This document shows, piece after piece, positions 48,497 through 61,600 of a stretch of DNA of 64,000 nucleotides. Where the stretch lies: assembly GCF_010015445.1 (NCBI RefSeq), contig NC_053127.1, positions 12,920,776 to 12,984,775 of the forward strand, written 5' to 3'. Source of the stretch: Perca fluviatilis (Eukaryota; Chordata; Actinopteri; Perciformes; Percidae). The notes below the pieces were generated by a model that did not search any database, was not told the DNA's origin, and worked only from the letters and a program-made list of their open reading frames with translations. Within the stretch, counting starts at the first letter, position 1, and each line of letters starts with the position of its first letter. Both the position numbers and the translations under genes were made by a program.

Positions 48497-51400
48497 CTTG
48501 ATGGCTCGAGACATTTTAACAGACTCAATGATTGATTTGTAAACGGCTGTTAATATATCTTTCCTAATGTTAAAACTGTTACAACACTAAAATTACTGAA
48601 GTGATTAAGTTTTGTGGTATTGACACAGGCCCCCCGAAAAACGTAATGTTTCTCAAAAGTAGAGCATGGGCGGTGTTCTGCATGCTGAATCTGCATGTTC
48701 TGCATCTGCACACTGCCTACTAAATTAACGATTCAATATGCCATTACAGGCAGACTGTTCACACTCAAGTGTACTGTATGTATTCTCTGCATCACATGAA
48801 TGTATCGATCACAATACTGGTCCGAGCTTCCGTTGAATGAAAATTGTTCACTGCAGATGTAAATCAACCTTACCTTGTTCATTTCATGTTCCAGTATTAT
48901 TTTAAGGCAAATTCATACTTTGACATTTTAGTGTTAAATATATTTTTTTCTACAGTACATTATATATCTGAGCTCCCGCATTTTCCCTCTTAACTGTTCC
49001 TTAATGTCACTCGCCACCATTCGGAAATATCTCATCCAATGGTTAATTATTTGCAGTCTGCCATTGGACAGTCTGAAGAGCCGCTATGCATTTTTGGGTG
49101 GTTTTAGTTTGTCCAGTAAGTCTCATACTCAGAATTCTTGATAATGCATCCAGGCATTTCCCGCATATGTAAAATCCAAATACAAGGCTGTTGGAACGCA
49201 CTACATACTCATTCGTAGGTCATAAATAGTATGTAGGCATGCAATTTCGAACACAGCCTGTGACAATATCATGAGACAAGGACTCAACTAAACCACATTT
49301 TAAAAGAAGGCTGGTAGTTTACAGTAGGTTTGGTTAGAGCACACTGAGTTGTAGCGCAGCAACAATCGTTGTTTACTTCAGGTGTTGACGCATACTGTAA
49401 GACGTAGCAGCAAAGCAGCCATAACCAGACGTCAGTTTGTTTGAGATGGGTTATTTTTCTTGGTTTAACGTCAGTTATTGCTGAGTCACTCAAGGCCACT
49501 ATCTGACTGTCTGGAAGGTGGAAAGGCCATATCGCACCATTTGATCAACATAAAAACCATAAATGAGGACATAGTCCCACTGAAAAAAATGCAAACATTC
49601 AAAACTAGGCCACTGGAAACCCCAAACGTCTTACTTTATGCTTAGATACTGACTGAACAAAGACTAGTGAAACAAAAACACTGTATTATTCATAACTGTC
49701 AGACTCCGCTAACTTCAAAGACACCCTAAGAAAATGTACTGTATAATATATATTAATGTATATAACTACCATAAACCGTCTTATAAATGCCTGCTTTTTG
49801 CAGCCTTGAAGAATCTTATATTCTAGCAAATAAACACCCTTCTCCAATAAATGCCTGGTCAAGAAACTGTTTACACTGCAGGTCATAAAACTGCTCACAA
49901 AACCACTAAAATGTGCCTGAAGCAGCCATTATAACATCACTGTTAGTATGTTGCCAATATAATTTAGGTCTTTAATATTTAAACTGGACACAGTTAACTA
50001 TAATGGTAAACAATACATTTGTGCCCGTTACTGAGAGAAGTTTGTTTATAGCATCTTGGTTTTGATGTGCAGAGAAAATAACAGTCTGCCTCTGGCCATG
50101 AGATCTAACATTTTTTATCTGTGGTTGATTCCACAGCTGAAATAAATAAGAATATTATTAGAAGTTTTACTTAAAAAAAATACAATATAAATAGCCAAAT
50201 GGAAACAGATTCTATGTCCACAATACAGTACATTCTTTTCCTTGCCTGTATAACACTGCCTGTCCTTACTGGAAATTGCTTTCACGACAAGCTTTGTGTA
50301 AGCAGACGAAGAAATACACACACTAAACACACAACAAGTGTTAAATAGCAGTAATACTACGTCTGAGTTTATATATATAAAGCAGCAGCACCAAAAATTC
50401 TACTTCTCTGCTGTCTGTGTGGTTAGCAACGCATTTGGATTTGAAGATGAAGGATTGGAGGCTTCAAAAAGCTCTCTGAATTACTGTAAGTTGCACAAAA
50501 ACAAAATGAAGCAATTTCATTAATACCTAAGGCAGGGAGAAAGTTTGAACAAAGTCTGATAATTTGAAATGACTATGTGCGTCATTCAATAATAATATTC
50601 AATCAATTCATTCAAGCAGATAATGTTACTGCTGTTTAACATCTGAAAAACCAAAATGTTGCACTTACAATCTCTAAACTAACAGGATAAATCTGGGCAG
50701 GGAGGTGAAACAGCAACACTTGCCCCTTCCTCAGTACTTGAGCAAGGCTAGATTCTTGATTGCAGACATTACAAGAGGCCAATATAAATACAACATAACA
50801 CACTTTGCTCAAGTCAAATTAGAACCAAAAGCAAAAAAACTAGTCCAATTTCCCCAGGAGACTTGATGCTTAGACTTCTTCACAAACCTTGTGCAGTAGC
50901 TTTTAATCTTACATACTGCTATATGAAGCGCTATTTAAGTTACGTGCATTGACAGGCTCTCAGAGGGCGCTATTAAATTGGACCTTAGAGGGCGGCGCTT
51001 GCCGTTGAGTCCTGTAAAGTGAGATTTTACGGTTGGATTGCGACAGTGTGTCAGCTGGTACCGCCTGAGAGACCCTACTGTAAAATATTAAAGGCCCAGG
51101 TCAATTGGGGGGCCGCATATCGCTCTCATTACTTATTGACGCACCCCTATCCGTGTGCAGCGCAGCTAGTGAGCCTGGAGGATTGTGTGTGTGTGTGTTG
51201 TGAGAGACAGAGCGGATATGGTACTGTGTGGACACACATGCGTACGCACACACAGTGCAGCAGTCACATACAGTAGTACCGTAATATACATAATACTTTC
51301 ACAAGTTCTATTTTTTATTATTCTATGTTTTTTTTCTTGTATTTCCTAGCATAAGAGATGCTTTTCAGTTAGTTGTGACCTGTTGCCTTTTCGTACAGTG

Positions 51401-51584
51401 TAATACAGAATATGTTCCTTTTTTATAATGAAAATAGTTTACCAAAGTTCCCAGTGGGCAAAATGTTACCTCAGTCCCCAGCAAGAGGATTTTGTTTGTC
51501 TTTTGACACTTGCACTACTTTTAAAAATACAAACATAATAAAGGGTAGCTTTTCAGTTAAGGTGTGTGAATTTCCCAACGCATC

Positions 51585-52085
51585 CAGTTTAAAGTCCTCC
51601 TCCTCAACCACAAAGCCCTCCATAACCTGGCTCGTTCCTACCTCGCAGACCTGCTCCACTGCCATAATCCCCCCGTAACCTCCGCTCCTCTGACACAAAC
51701 CTCCTCTCCCCACCACTCAGGACCAAGCACCGTACCTGGGGTGACAGAGCTTTCACCATTGCAGCCCCCTCCCTCTGGAACTCCCTACCCATACACAGCC
51801 GTGACTGTACTGACCTGGACAAAACATTCAAAACACTAATCAAAACACACCTCTTCCGATTAGCTTTCCACACACAACAGTCTTACATTTCTCAGCTGGT
51901 AGTTACTGGTTTTATTGTTTTTAATAGCTTTTAATATGCTTGTTTTATGTGTTGGTTTCATTACTTATCTGTTTTTAATGTGCTAAATGTGCTGGTTTTA
52001 CTGTAAAGTGTCTTTGAGTACCATGTGAAGTGCTATATAAATAAAATGATAAATTAAAAAATTATTATTAATATTATTATTACTA
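51585..52085 (+). mobile_element. LINE 3' end (L2/Maui-like reverse transcriptase C-terminus and 3' UTR)
   Basis: Translated pieces read LKVLLLNHKALHNLARSYLA and DLLH. After a frameshift come RTKHRTWGDRAFTIAAPSLW, NSLP and then FKTLIKTHLFRLAF. This is the conserved C-terminal end of L2-type fish LINE polymerases (RAFSVAAPSLWNSLP...FKSLLKTHLF motif). The tail ends AAGTGCTATATAAATAAAAT followed by an ATT repeat, as expected for an L2-like 3' terminus. 5'-truncated and frameshifted, so dead. Confidence 0.85.
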
Positions 52086-52589
52086 GGCATTTGTGCATTT
52101 GTGTTTATAACTGCATTTGTATGTTAAAGTTGCATGTAGGCTTATCTGTGTGTGCCAATGTGTGCATTTAATTTCATCCATAACACAATTGTGTGTTTCA
52201 TGCATGATTACTGTATGACATGATATCTGTGTTGAACATGTGTATGTGCAGGGACGTGCTCTTTCATGCATATATTTGTACATGTGTGAGGGCACATACG
52301 CTCATTGCCAGGTGGTGTGTTTGTGTGTGTGTGTGTGTGCGCGCTGCCATGCTGCTTATATTGTCTCATCAAAGTGATGTGAATTTAAGGTTTTACTTCC
52401 TGTGAATTATTTATCCCTGCAGCAACCTTGACAACTGCACTGGCCAAGGGTCTGAAAACATATATCCCCCCCCCCACCCCACACATGCACACAAAATTAT
52501 ACAGCCGAAGCAGCTATAAATATTTATCCTTCTTCCGCCTCATATTTATTTTATCCAACAGAGCTCATATCAGAGGGGCAGCGGGATGG

Positions 52590-52780
52590 TGAGGATATCC
52601 AGGGAGAGAAAGAGGGCGAGAGTAGGAGGTGATAGAGAGAGCAATAGATAGAGATGAAGGAGGAAGAAAAAGAGAGAAAGTGATTGAGGAGGATGAAATA
52701 AAGATAAAGATTCAGGTGAGAAGAGAGAGGGTGATAAAGTAGAATAAAATGAGACAAGATAAAAAGAAAAAAGGCTCCAA
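52590..52780. repeat. purine-rich tract
   Basis: About 190 bp dominated by GAGAGA/GGAGGA/AAAGAG. It explains the Ser/Leu/Phe-rich minus frames at 52551-52955. Confidence 0.8.
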
Positions 52781-52921
52781 GGCACAGAATAAAGGTATAT
52801 ATATATATAATATCAACTAAAAGTTCTGTTTTGGTAGTGTGTGACAAAAGTAAATCAGGTACTAGACAAAGTAAAGCGCCAGGACAAAAGAAGTTAGGAG
52901 AAGATAAAAAAAAGAAGAGGT

Positions 52922-53329
52922 TAGGGGTAGGGGCAGGAATCACCAGAGGCCTCACGATACGATATCATCACGATACTTAGTATGTCACAATAAGATATCA
53001 TTGTGATTTTAAACACAATGATATCTTATTTTAGCAATATTCTGCGATATATTGCAATTATTACCTTTTTTCCAACTTCAAATTTTTCCCAATTTCAAAT
53101 GATGTCCCCAAAAGAAAACTTTGTCAACATCTGTTTTATCTAAAAAGATATATTGCTCTGTTTGTTCATCTCACTTCAATTGTATTGCTCCAAAATGGGA
53201 TTGTCAAGCAGACAAACTAACCAAGACATATATAATAACAGATTGATACTTGCCGTCTGTGTATCGATACAGTATTGCCACGGAAAATATCGCGATACTA
53301 TGCTGTATCGATTTTTTCCCCCACCCCTA
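52922..53329. mobile_element. hAT-like miniature element, TAGGGGTRGGG ends
   Basis: Left TAGGGGTAGGGGCAGGAATC and right TTTTTTCCCCCACCCCTA are degenerate inverted ends. The interior is full of CACGATACGATATC, CGATATATTG and TCGCGATACTATGC motifs typical of the fish TAGGGGTGGG...TATCGATAC repeats. Clean target duplication not visible. The 147 bp of GATATC-rich sequence at the left form local inverted repeats. Confidence 0.6.
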
Positions 53330-53451
53330 GTTAGAGGCAGAATGTGAGTGGAGAGTTAAAGTCACTCAGGAGTGTCATTGTTGCTACTATTGATCAGTTT
53401 AAACCGCAGCCATTGAGGTGTACCATTGAAGCTGGACTACCACCACACTTA

Positions 53452-54275
53452 AGCGTGATTTATGCTTCGGTGTTAAATCTACGGCGTGGCTATGTACATA
53501 TGCTGTAGCCTGACGTGCACCTCATGAAAAATTTAACTATACGTCACGGCGACGTTCCACTTCCAGGATTGCTCCGTGCAGACGAAAATTTTGCCGGATT
53601 TCACTCATTTAGGCTGGATATCCGTTACTTTGGGCTTCCTTTGTGTTGGCATTTTAAACTCCGGTTGATTTATGAGGAGTATGGTTAACCTTTTCTCAGA
53701 TCTCTGCAGGGTAAATCCAGACAGCTAGCTAGGCTATCTGTTTTCTGTTGCACGACTAAAACAACTTACACAACGTACACGTTCCACCAAAACAAGTTCC
53801 TTCCTGAGGCTATTTTGCAGAGGCGCCATTGCTCCGTACCAAGACGATTGTGATTGGTTTAAAGAAATGCCAATAAACCAGAGCACGTTTTTCTCCCATC
53901 CTGGAATACTGTGTGGACTAGCCAGACCCTCCTCCGCAGTGCTGTGTTGGTAGGTATGGCAATGCGAGACTACATTTCCCCTGACTCATTTCCTGGTTCT
54001 CCTTCTCCATAAACAACGTAAAATCAAGGAGAGCGTTAACTTTTCCTGCTACAGATTTCCCACCGTGGTCAGAAAGAACAGGGGAGACACTTTGTTTCTC
54101 TCACTATGACTCCAGAGTCGGCACTCTCTCACTCGCTTTACCACACCACACCACACACACACACGCCGGCCCTGCTACTTTCTTAAAGAGATCGACGCAC
54201 ACACCAACGCACAAGTATAAACTTCAGGCCACTTACGTAGGCTACGGCGAAAGCTCTGCGTGGAGCCTCCGCAAA
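53452..54275. mobile_element. larger repeat block carrying repeat R1
   Basis: Begins around GCGTGATTTATGCTTCGGTG and ends around AAGTATAAACTTCAGGCCAC then TACGGCGAAAGCTCTGCG. The outer parts look like two ends of one fish DNA element (ATTTATGCTTC versus AAGTATAAACTT; GCTACGGCG near both). The R1 copy at 53553-53975 lies inside and appears to be nested. Boundaries are approximate. Confidence 0.4.
53553..53975 (-). repeat. dispersed repeat, copy 2 (family R1), inverted
   Basis: Reverse-complement copy of the repeat at 1-492, from CGTTCCACTTCC on the left to a TAGTCTCGC-type end (reverse strand) near 53975. It is embedded in a larger repeated block (about 53452-54275), so it may be nested. Confidence 0.75.
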
Positions 54276-54289
54276 ACTATAACACATGC

Positions 54290-54831
54290 TTAAAGGTCCA
54301 ATGTGTAAGAATTTCTCCCATTTAGCGTTGAGATCGTATATCGCAATCAACTCTCTGCGCACGCAGCTCAAAGTATGTATTACTGCTACGGTAGCCTTCA
54401 CGCTTCAAGAAGCCGGTCTCTTGCTCTTTTCAATATCCTTTTTCTTTTTCTGGGCGAAGAAGAAGACTCCTGTTCCTGAAATTTGGATTTTGAATACGTG
54501 TGGTCCTCCATGTTTCCTTCTTGAAACTTGCCGGGGCCGGGAGCTATGATACCCATTAGCAGCATCTGTGAGTTTATCATGTGACAGCGGAAACGCGAAA
54601 GCCGGAGCAGTATGTCCTGTATGTCCCTTACCGGCTAACATATTTCAAGATGGCGCTTGAGTGTGGAGCATCTACCCCAGTTCATACAAATGCAAATGTA
54701 AAATTTCAAGCCAAAAAGAATACTTGGAATTGATGGTGGAGGTAAATATTCATGAAAAAGGACAAGTTTGTGAATGGGCAACACAGATTTTGATAATGAA
54801 CAACTAAACATGTTACACACTGGACCTTTAA
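54290..54831. mobile_element. TTAA-flanked miniature transposon, full-length copy (family R3)
   Basis: Left TTAAAGGTCCAATGTGTAAG and right GTTACACACTGGACCTTTAA are inverted ends starting at TTAA, consistent with piggyBac-like TTAA duplication. 542 bp, non-coding. The right half recurs at 58320-58608 with about 18 differences in 288 positions by eye. Confidence 0.85.
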
Positions 54832-57342
54832 GTCGGGATAAACGGCTGTGTTACCTGTCCTGTCGCCTTGGCTGGAAAATGCCGGCCAGGTGGGAAATGT
54901 CAGGGAAAATATGAATTTGTTTCCAAAAACGAAAGCAGAAAGGGAGACCGAGTCAATCAACAGATGCTTTGCTTCCCAAGAGTTGAAGAACAAGTTTCAA
55001 GTTGCTCCTTGAGAGTCCTGTACTGTTACATAATGCATATTCCAGCAATATGTAAATGTATCAAGCAGAAGGGTAGGGCATCAGAAATAATACATTTTAT
55101 ATGATGCTAAAGCTCACCCTTGAAACCAAACAGTGGAAAAGCACCTCCAGCTACTACCAGTCACAAGCTTTGTGTGTGCATCATGCTGTGATCAAACCAA
55201 AGAGAATGAGAGAAAAGCAGGCGGCGGAAGCCTACACATACAGTCATGTAGTTACCCAAATTACTCATCCTACGTAAATGAGCATAAAGAAGAGCTAAAA
55301 GACCACTGTGTACAGGAAACCCCTCACACAGACCAGTACCTTAAATATGTAACACTTACCACCTCTCATCTCTCTCATCAACATCATTGCAGCATCGGTT
55401 TTATTCCATACATTCTTCTTTCTTGTCAAAATAACCCACAATGCAACTTGACCACTGGACAGTTGAGTTTAAATTGTTATTACTGTACATATTCTGTGGA
55501 GAGTTTTGCCTTGGGGTTGCAGCTGTGCATGCAGTACGTGCAATACACTTTAAATTATTTAGTTTTTGAATATTGAGAATAAGGACAATAACTAAAACAA
55601 ACAGAGGAGTATGTATATTTCTAGCTTTGGAAGGAATCCTGAAAAGCGGACGTCTACAGGCTCAATTAAATCATTTGTTTGCTAAATCTGAGATGATTAG
55701 TTGCAATAGGTAGTCATGATTAGGAAAACAATTATAATTAGCATTGTTATAGAATAACAAACATGGTTGAATCTCAAAATGTTTCTTAGTGAATCTGTCC
55801 ATGATTTATGACGATGTCAGTATGCCATGAGACTCTCTTAAATGTAGATCTGGTTCTCTACTAGTATAACCAAAATGTACTTTCATTGAAGTTGGCATAA
55901 ATAAGTGTTTCTGATCTCTCCTCGTGCCCTGGAAGGCAGCTCAGCGACCTTGTGGCAGAGCATAACCAAGGCTAGAGCCAAAGGAGCAGCTCTCTGTGAG
56001 CTATGAAGCCTTAGGGCTGAGTTACACAGTCAGGCTTAGCATGCAGCATTTTAAACAGCCGCGGAGCTCAACAGGCGCTTTCTAGCAGAGTGAATAGAGC
56101 TTGAGGCTACCTGAAGGTGTGAAGCCTGTTCTCGTCTTCAGCTAATACAGACTGATGCAGCCAGATTCCCGAGCAGATCAAAGGAGGGAGCAAAGGTGCA
56201 TTTTCATATTTACAGTGGATTTCAGAAGTGATCTGAAGATTTCACTTATTATTTGTAATTGTTTGAAACTCCATAGTTTGTCTCCCGCATATGTTTGTAA
56301 GCTTTTGCACACATAACTATCCAATTTACCAAACTGAAAACAAATGGTGTTTGTGTGTTTGCTTTCAGTAGTCTTTTTGATGTTGGCTCTTATTCCTACT
56401 TGATTTTAAGGGTCTCTTCTTCATTAATTTGGTCTTTGTGACTCAAAAAAATCAATTATGTTTAAATAATAACCTAACTGCTTTTTGTTTTACTCTTTCT
56501 GGCATATGTTCAGCCATTTTTTCACATTTAAAATGTGAAATAAACCTCACAATATCAAATGTGCTGATAAATCCCCATGGATTTGTACGTTAGGTCGCAG
56601 TTGGTCTCATCTGAATGAGCCTAGCAAGCAAGCAAAGTGTTGTGTTTGATCATTCCTCAAAAACTATACGTCCAAATCCCATCAATCAAAACGTTTTTTG
56701 ATGTCTGGGAAGTCTCTCTGGAGAATCCATCAGCAAGCATGAACATAGGCCAAAATCCTGCAGCGGAGAGCTCATAAACTACAGCAAGAACCAGACTGTT
56801 CCCTCAGGAGTCTACGCTACTCTACCGCTCACTTTGGGAGCAAGCCAACCATGATTTCCAGGTCTTTCCTAAATCTACAAATGAAGACTGGTTGCCTGGT
56901 AAAACACTTAAAGTGAAATGTTGAGATATAACAGTAATCGTTGCTGGTGGACAGGAAAGGCTCTTGGGTCTCTCTTAGTACCCTGAAGCATCTTGGAAAC
57001 AGACAAAGATGACAAAGAAAGAAGAAGAAAGGATTGTGTATAGTGAGCCAGTATTAGGTTTGGAGCAGCGCTGTGTGTGGGGAGCCAGGTTGACGTTGAT
57101 CCAACAGGGTGGGTCTGTCTGCTGCATGACTCGGCCCGTCTGGCCCGCAGCAAGAACCCCCTCCCCCCTGCAGTTATGTGTGTAACTGAGTGTGTAGGTG
57201 CAAGAGTGTGTGTATGCAAGCAATGCCTCTGTCGGTATGCATGTGGGCGATAAGTGATTTTGTATGTGTGCATGACCGTGTGTGTACTGTACATGTAAGT
57301 TGTAGTGAAACATGTAAGTCAACATCACTCTATGTGTATGTA

Positions 57343-57375
<33 letters not shown>

Positions 57376-57400
57376 CTGTGTGTTTGTTTGTATGCAAGTT

Positions 57401-57457
<57 letters not shown>

Positions 57458-57460
57458 GGG
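57343..57460. repeat. (TG)n then (GA)n microsatellites
   Basis: TG run to 57367, a TATATATCTGTG spacer, then a GA run from about 57402 to 57460 with one CA interruption. Confidence 0.95.
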
Positions 57461-58319
57461 ATGTTATAAGCAAATAGGCGCAGCACCAGAGTCGGTGTCA
57501 CTCTCTCTATGTCTCTGTCCTCTCCCTGACCCTACCTAACGTTATGTAACACTAGAGAGGGTTTCATGGCGGATGAGCGGCTGGGTGGGTGGGTGTACGA
57601 TGCACAGGGGTGAGGGGCTGGGGGGCGGTGCTGGAAGTGTGTCAGGAGGGTGCGGGAGGTTACATCTCAAGCAAACAGATGAATGTAATGATAATAAATG
57701 AACTGAAAAAGGAGAGTCAAATGACAAATCCTTCACTCTTTGTTGTCTGTTCTCTTTTATTCAAATGAACTGAAAGTGCTGGCATTGAAAAGAGAGAATA
57801 CTTTGGGGAGAAGCTGCAGGAAGAAAGAAAAGTCGTACAAACTGTACATATACACTGTGCACGCAAACATGCAAACAATCTAATCTGAGATGCATCAAAT
57901 TCAGTTTACTAGGAGTGCTACTCAGCCAGTGAAAATAGTTCTGTAATGTTTTCTGTGGCTCTGGAGGAATTTTCTTATGTCGGACAAAATATCTTGGACA
58001 AATTTATAACAGAAAGCCTGTGTAACAAACTGGGGGTGCAGAGTTTAAAGGGCACAAACGTTTAAAAGTGCAAGATTAAGGCACGGGAGTTCACCTTTTA
58101 AGATTAAGGTAGAATGCACATGGGATAAGTAACTTTAAGAGGTAAACTAATTATTAGGGTACAGGACAGGTGTTAAATTCAGAGAAGAGAACCTAAAGGT
58201 AAGATAATGTAATCTTATGTCAAGGGATTTGTGCATAGAATGTCATCAAGAAGGCATTGTAAATCTTTTATAACATTTCATGAAATGCCAATTAGTAATT
58301 ATGATTTGTTCTATGATTT

Positions 58320-58608
58320 CTATGATACCCATTAGCAGCACCTGTGAGTTTATCATGTGACAGCGAAAAACGCGAAAGGCGGAGCAGTATGTCCTGTATG
58401 TCCCTTACCGGCTAACGTATTTCAAGATGGCGCATGAATATGGAGTGTTTACCCCAGTTCATGCGAATGCAAATGTAAAATCTCAAGCTAAAAGGAATAC
58501 TTGGAATTGATGGTGGAGGTAAATATTCATGAAAAAGGACAAGTTTGTGAACGGGCAACACAGATTTTGATCATGAACAACTAAACACGTTACACACTGG
58601 ACCTTTAA
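58320..58608. mobile_element. left-truncated copy of transposon family R3
   Basis: Starts abruptly at CTATGATACCCATTAGCAGC, matching 54544 onward, and runs to the right terminus CACTGGACCTTTAA. The left half and left terminal repeat are absent. Same orientation as the full copy 4 kb to the left. Confidence 0.85.
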
Positions 58609-61600
58609 AGGTCTGCAGCTTGGTAAATGTACTGAAACTTGCATTTTTAACTTTTGGCCCAATTCCTGTTTTGTCAAACAAAAATATTATATATATAAAA
58701 AAATATTTAAGGTAGTTATTTCTTTGAATGACAAGATGTTATGCAGACACATGACATACTAAATACAAAAGAGATTTTTACATGGTACAAGCAAAAAGAG
58801 TTTTACAGTTTATTTATGAATATCATGAGAAAAGGCAGGGTTGCAAAGTATTAATGAAAATGTAATAGTAGTAGAGTGAAAAGGGTCAGAGTCATACAAA
58901 ACTGAAAATGACTTAATAGATAATGTGTTCATTGGATGATTGTATAGAAAAGAGTTGAATTAAGTAAATTAATAAAAGTCAGGAGAAGGGCTTTAATTAT
59001 TTATTTTTTTAAATAATAAAATGCAAGAAATTCGAGAAATTGAAAGAATTCTTTGGTAGGTTATGTGGATCTTGGCATTTATGAATTGTGGATTTGAGTC
59101 AACACAGGCTGCAAAAATTGTAGGAAGTTGGCAGTCTGAGATAATCAAGATACAACAAGCCTCATCCGTCAAACGTCTTTGCCTTTAGTTTCTTTAGATG
59201 TGTAAAGTTCCTCTCATTAACCTTTCCATGCCTAGAGTATCACTGCATTGTGAACGCAAGTTATGGTCACAACAGTGTGTATACATACGGTATACAGTAT
59301 TTTCCCCTCATTCTCTATTTTGCTTTGAAACTTCCTCTCCGCTCGTTTCAGACAGAATGGAGCACCGAGGGGCGTTAGTGGAAAGAAAACAAACTGTGAA
59401 ACTGTAACCTGTAGCCAAGGAAAACTAGCTGATGGGCTTCCCTCCCCCCTCGCCTCGGCACAGAGTGTACCGACAGAGTTTACCTGACAGATATCAGTCC
59501 TCAACCACCCTGATGCTTCCAAACCTGCAGCTAAAGGCTCGAGGTGCCCTCTGTCCAGGTTTGGCTCTCTACAGCACTGCCCTAAACGTCCCTCCAAATC
59601 CCTACTTTCTCACTTTCAGGCCTCGTCTTTTCCTTTCTTCAAGTCTCTTTTCCATAATTACCCCTCGTTCTCATCACATCCTATTTCTCTTCTCTTACCC
59701 TCCTTCTACACTCTGTGCTTGTGACGGCTCAGTAGTGATGGAAGATTCATAAAACATATGTTAGCTGCTCATAATCAAAACTTTCCCTTGCTCTCCCTTT
59801 CCTTAAGTGGACTGTTTCATAAGTGTGCTGTTGTGTTGTGCTCTGAGAGCCTCCTGGGTGTGGGACTGCTGACCTGCTGGGCTGAGTGTGCTGCCAAGTC
59901 TTTACCGTGAGAGAGCGGAGGAGGGCAGAGGGCAGGGCACAGAACGGCACTGTGCCATCAGACACTTTGCCAGCCTTGGCTGGAGTACCGATGTACTGAC
60001 TGGAGGGAAAAGACTAACTGCAATTGTTCGCCTCAAGTACTTATAGACGTGAAAACACACGAGAGGAAATGAGTAAGGAAAAGGGATTCTTTCACACCTG
60101 CTTTCCCTCCGTCAGCCCCAGCGCTCCCCTGCCTCCTGGCCCAGGCCGAGCCCTGGCATTTCCGCCTGATTCATCCACCTCCTCCCCAGGCTTCAGCACC
60201 TCTCCTACAGTATTTAGCTCTTTCCTTTAACTGTAAAGTCCAGCTCTGCTCTTTTCCCTGGGTGTGCTTCCAGAGCCTGAGCTTCCACCCTGCACCCCTC
60301 CTCCTCCTCCTCCTCTATGGCAGTAACCTATTTTAACCCAGCTCCAGCTCCCTACCCGCTCCCCTTAACTTGTGCAGACTTCTCCAGCTAAAACCCTGAC
60401 CCTTTGCTTCAGGACTTAACCTCATCTCAACTACTTTTCAAAAGCCAGCCTGTGAATGTGAATACACTTTTAGCTGCAGTGCTAGTCCTCTGAGGAGGAT
60501 CCAGGAAGGAGTAAATATCTATGAGTATTGGATTGGGAATAATTCTGTAATATTACTGTAAAAGTAAAACACACACCTCCACTGCACATTTAGATTCACA
60601 AACAACACACAAGCAAAAAAAAAAAGAAAAGAAAAAGAAGAAGCAACATTTAGCTGCAAAGTTACAAAACCCAATCACCGTGCCACACATTGCTTCGACA
60701 TGTTGCACACTGATTGGATGAGTGATGTGTGTGAGGGGTGGGGTGGGGTGGGGGGGGCACTCAGGAGAACAGAAATGGAGAAAGCTCACCAGTGCATTAG
60801 GGACAGCACGGTGCAATTCGTTCCATTGGCAGCACTTCAAAGAGGAAGAGGAGGAGGATAATCCACCCCAACATTAGCCCCCAGATTCTTCCACCACCAA
60901 CATGCACACATACACACGTTTATTCACAAAAGCAGCAGGCTGGAGGGTTTGGTCGTGGGGTCTGATTGGGTTGGGGTCTTGAGATGACGGGATGGAAGGA
61001 TGGAGGGGATTTTTCAATTTGCAAGCAAATCAGAGATGATTGGAATATTCTCTGGTGCACAGATACGCACACTCTCGCCTTGACACACACAAACACAATC
61101 CCATACACACAAGCCCATCTCCACGGACAAGACCTGATGCTTGAACCCAAAGAGGGGGAAAAAGAGAACAAAAACAAACAAACAAATAGGACATTTGCTC
61201 ACAACACTGAATAGAGCCAAAGTATAATAATATGGATTAAAAATGTGGGTCAACAATGAACAAGAAGGCCCTCTGTTCCTTAAATCTGTGTGTGGGAAAC
61301 AGAAGCACATATCAACAGAAAAGAAAGAGGAGATTAAAGAGGGGGAGTGCAGGGGGATGGAAAGTGAAGGAGACAAGAAGAGACTAAGGGAGAAAGAGAG
61401 CTTGTATCGACAGCCACTAGCATCTGTAGCGGTTAGCTGTCAACACTCACCCGGCCAATACGGGACCAATTGATGATCAATCCTCCTCATGGGAGACCTG
61501 CCAGCAGCAAATACAATCAATTCTCCTCTCTCTGTCAGACCTTCGAGCTGTGTTAAAGAGGAACGCTGCTCGATTCGAAGCAGCCTGGGAGAGAACAACT

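Noticed and set aside
51604..51873. 89-codon minus-strand frame
   Set aside because: Antisense of the L2-like LINE 3' end.
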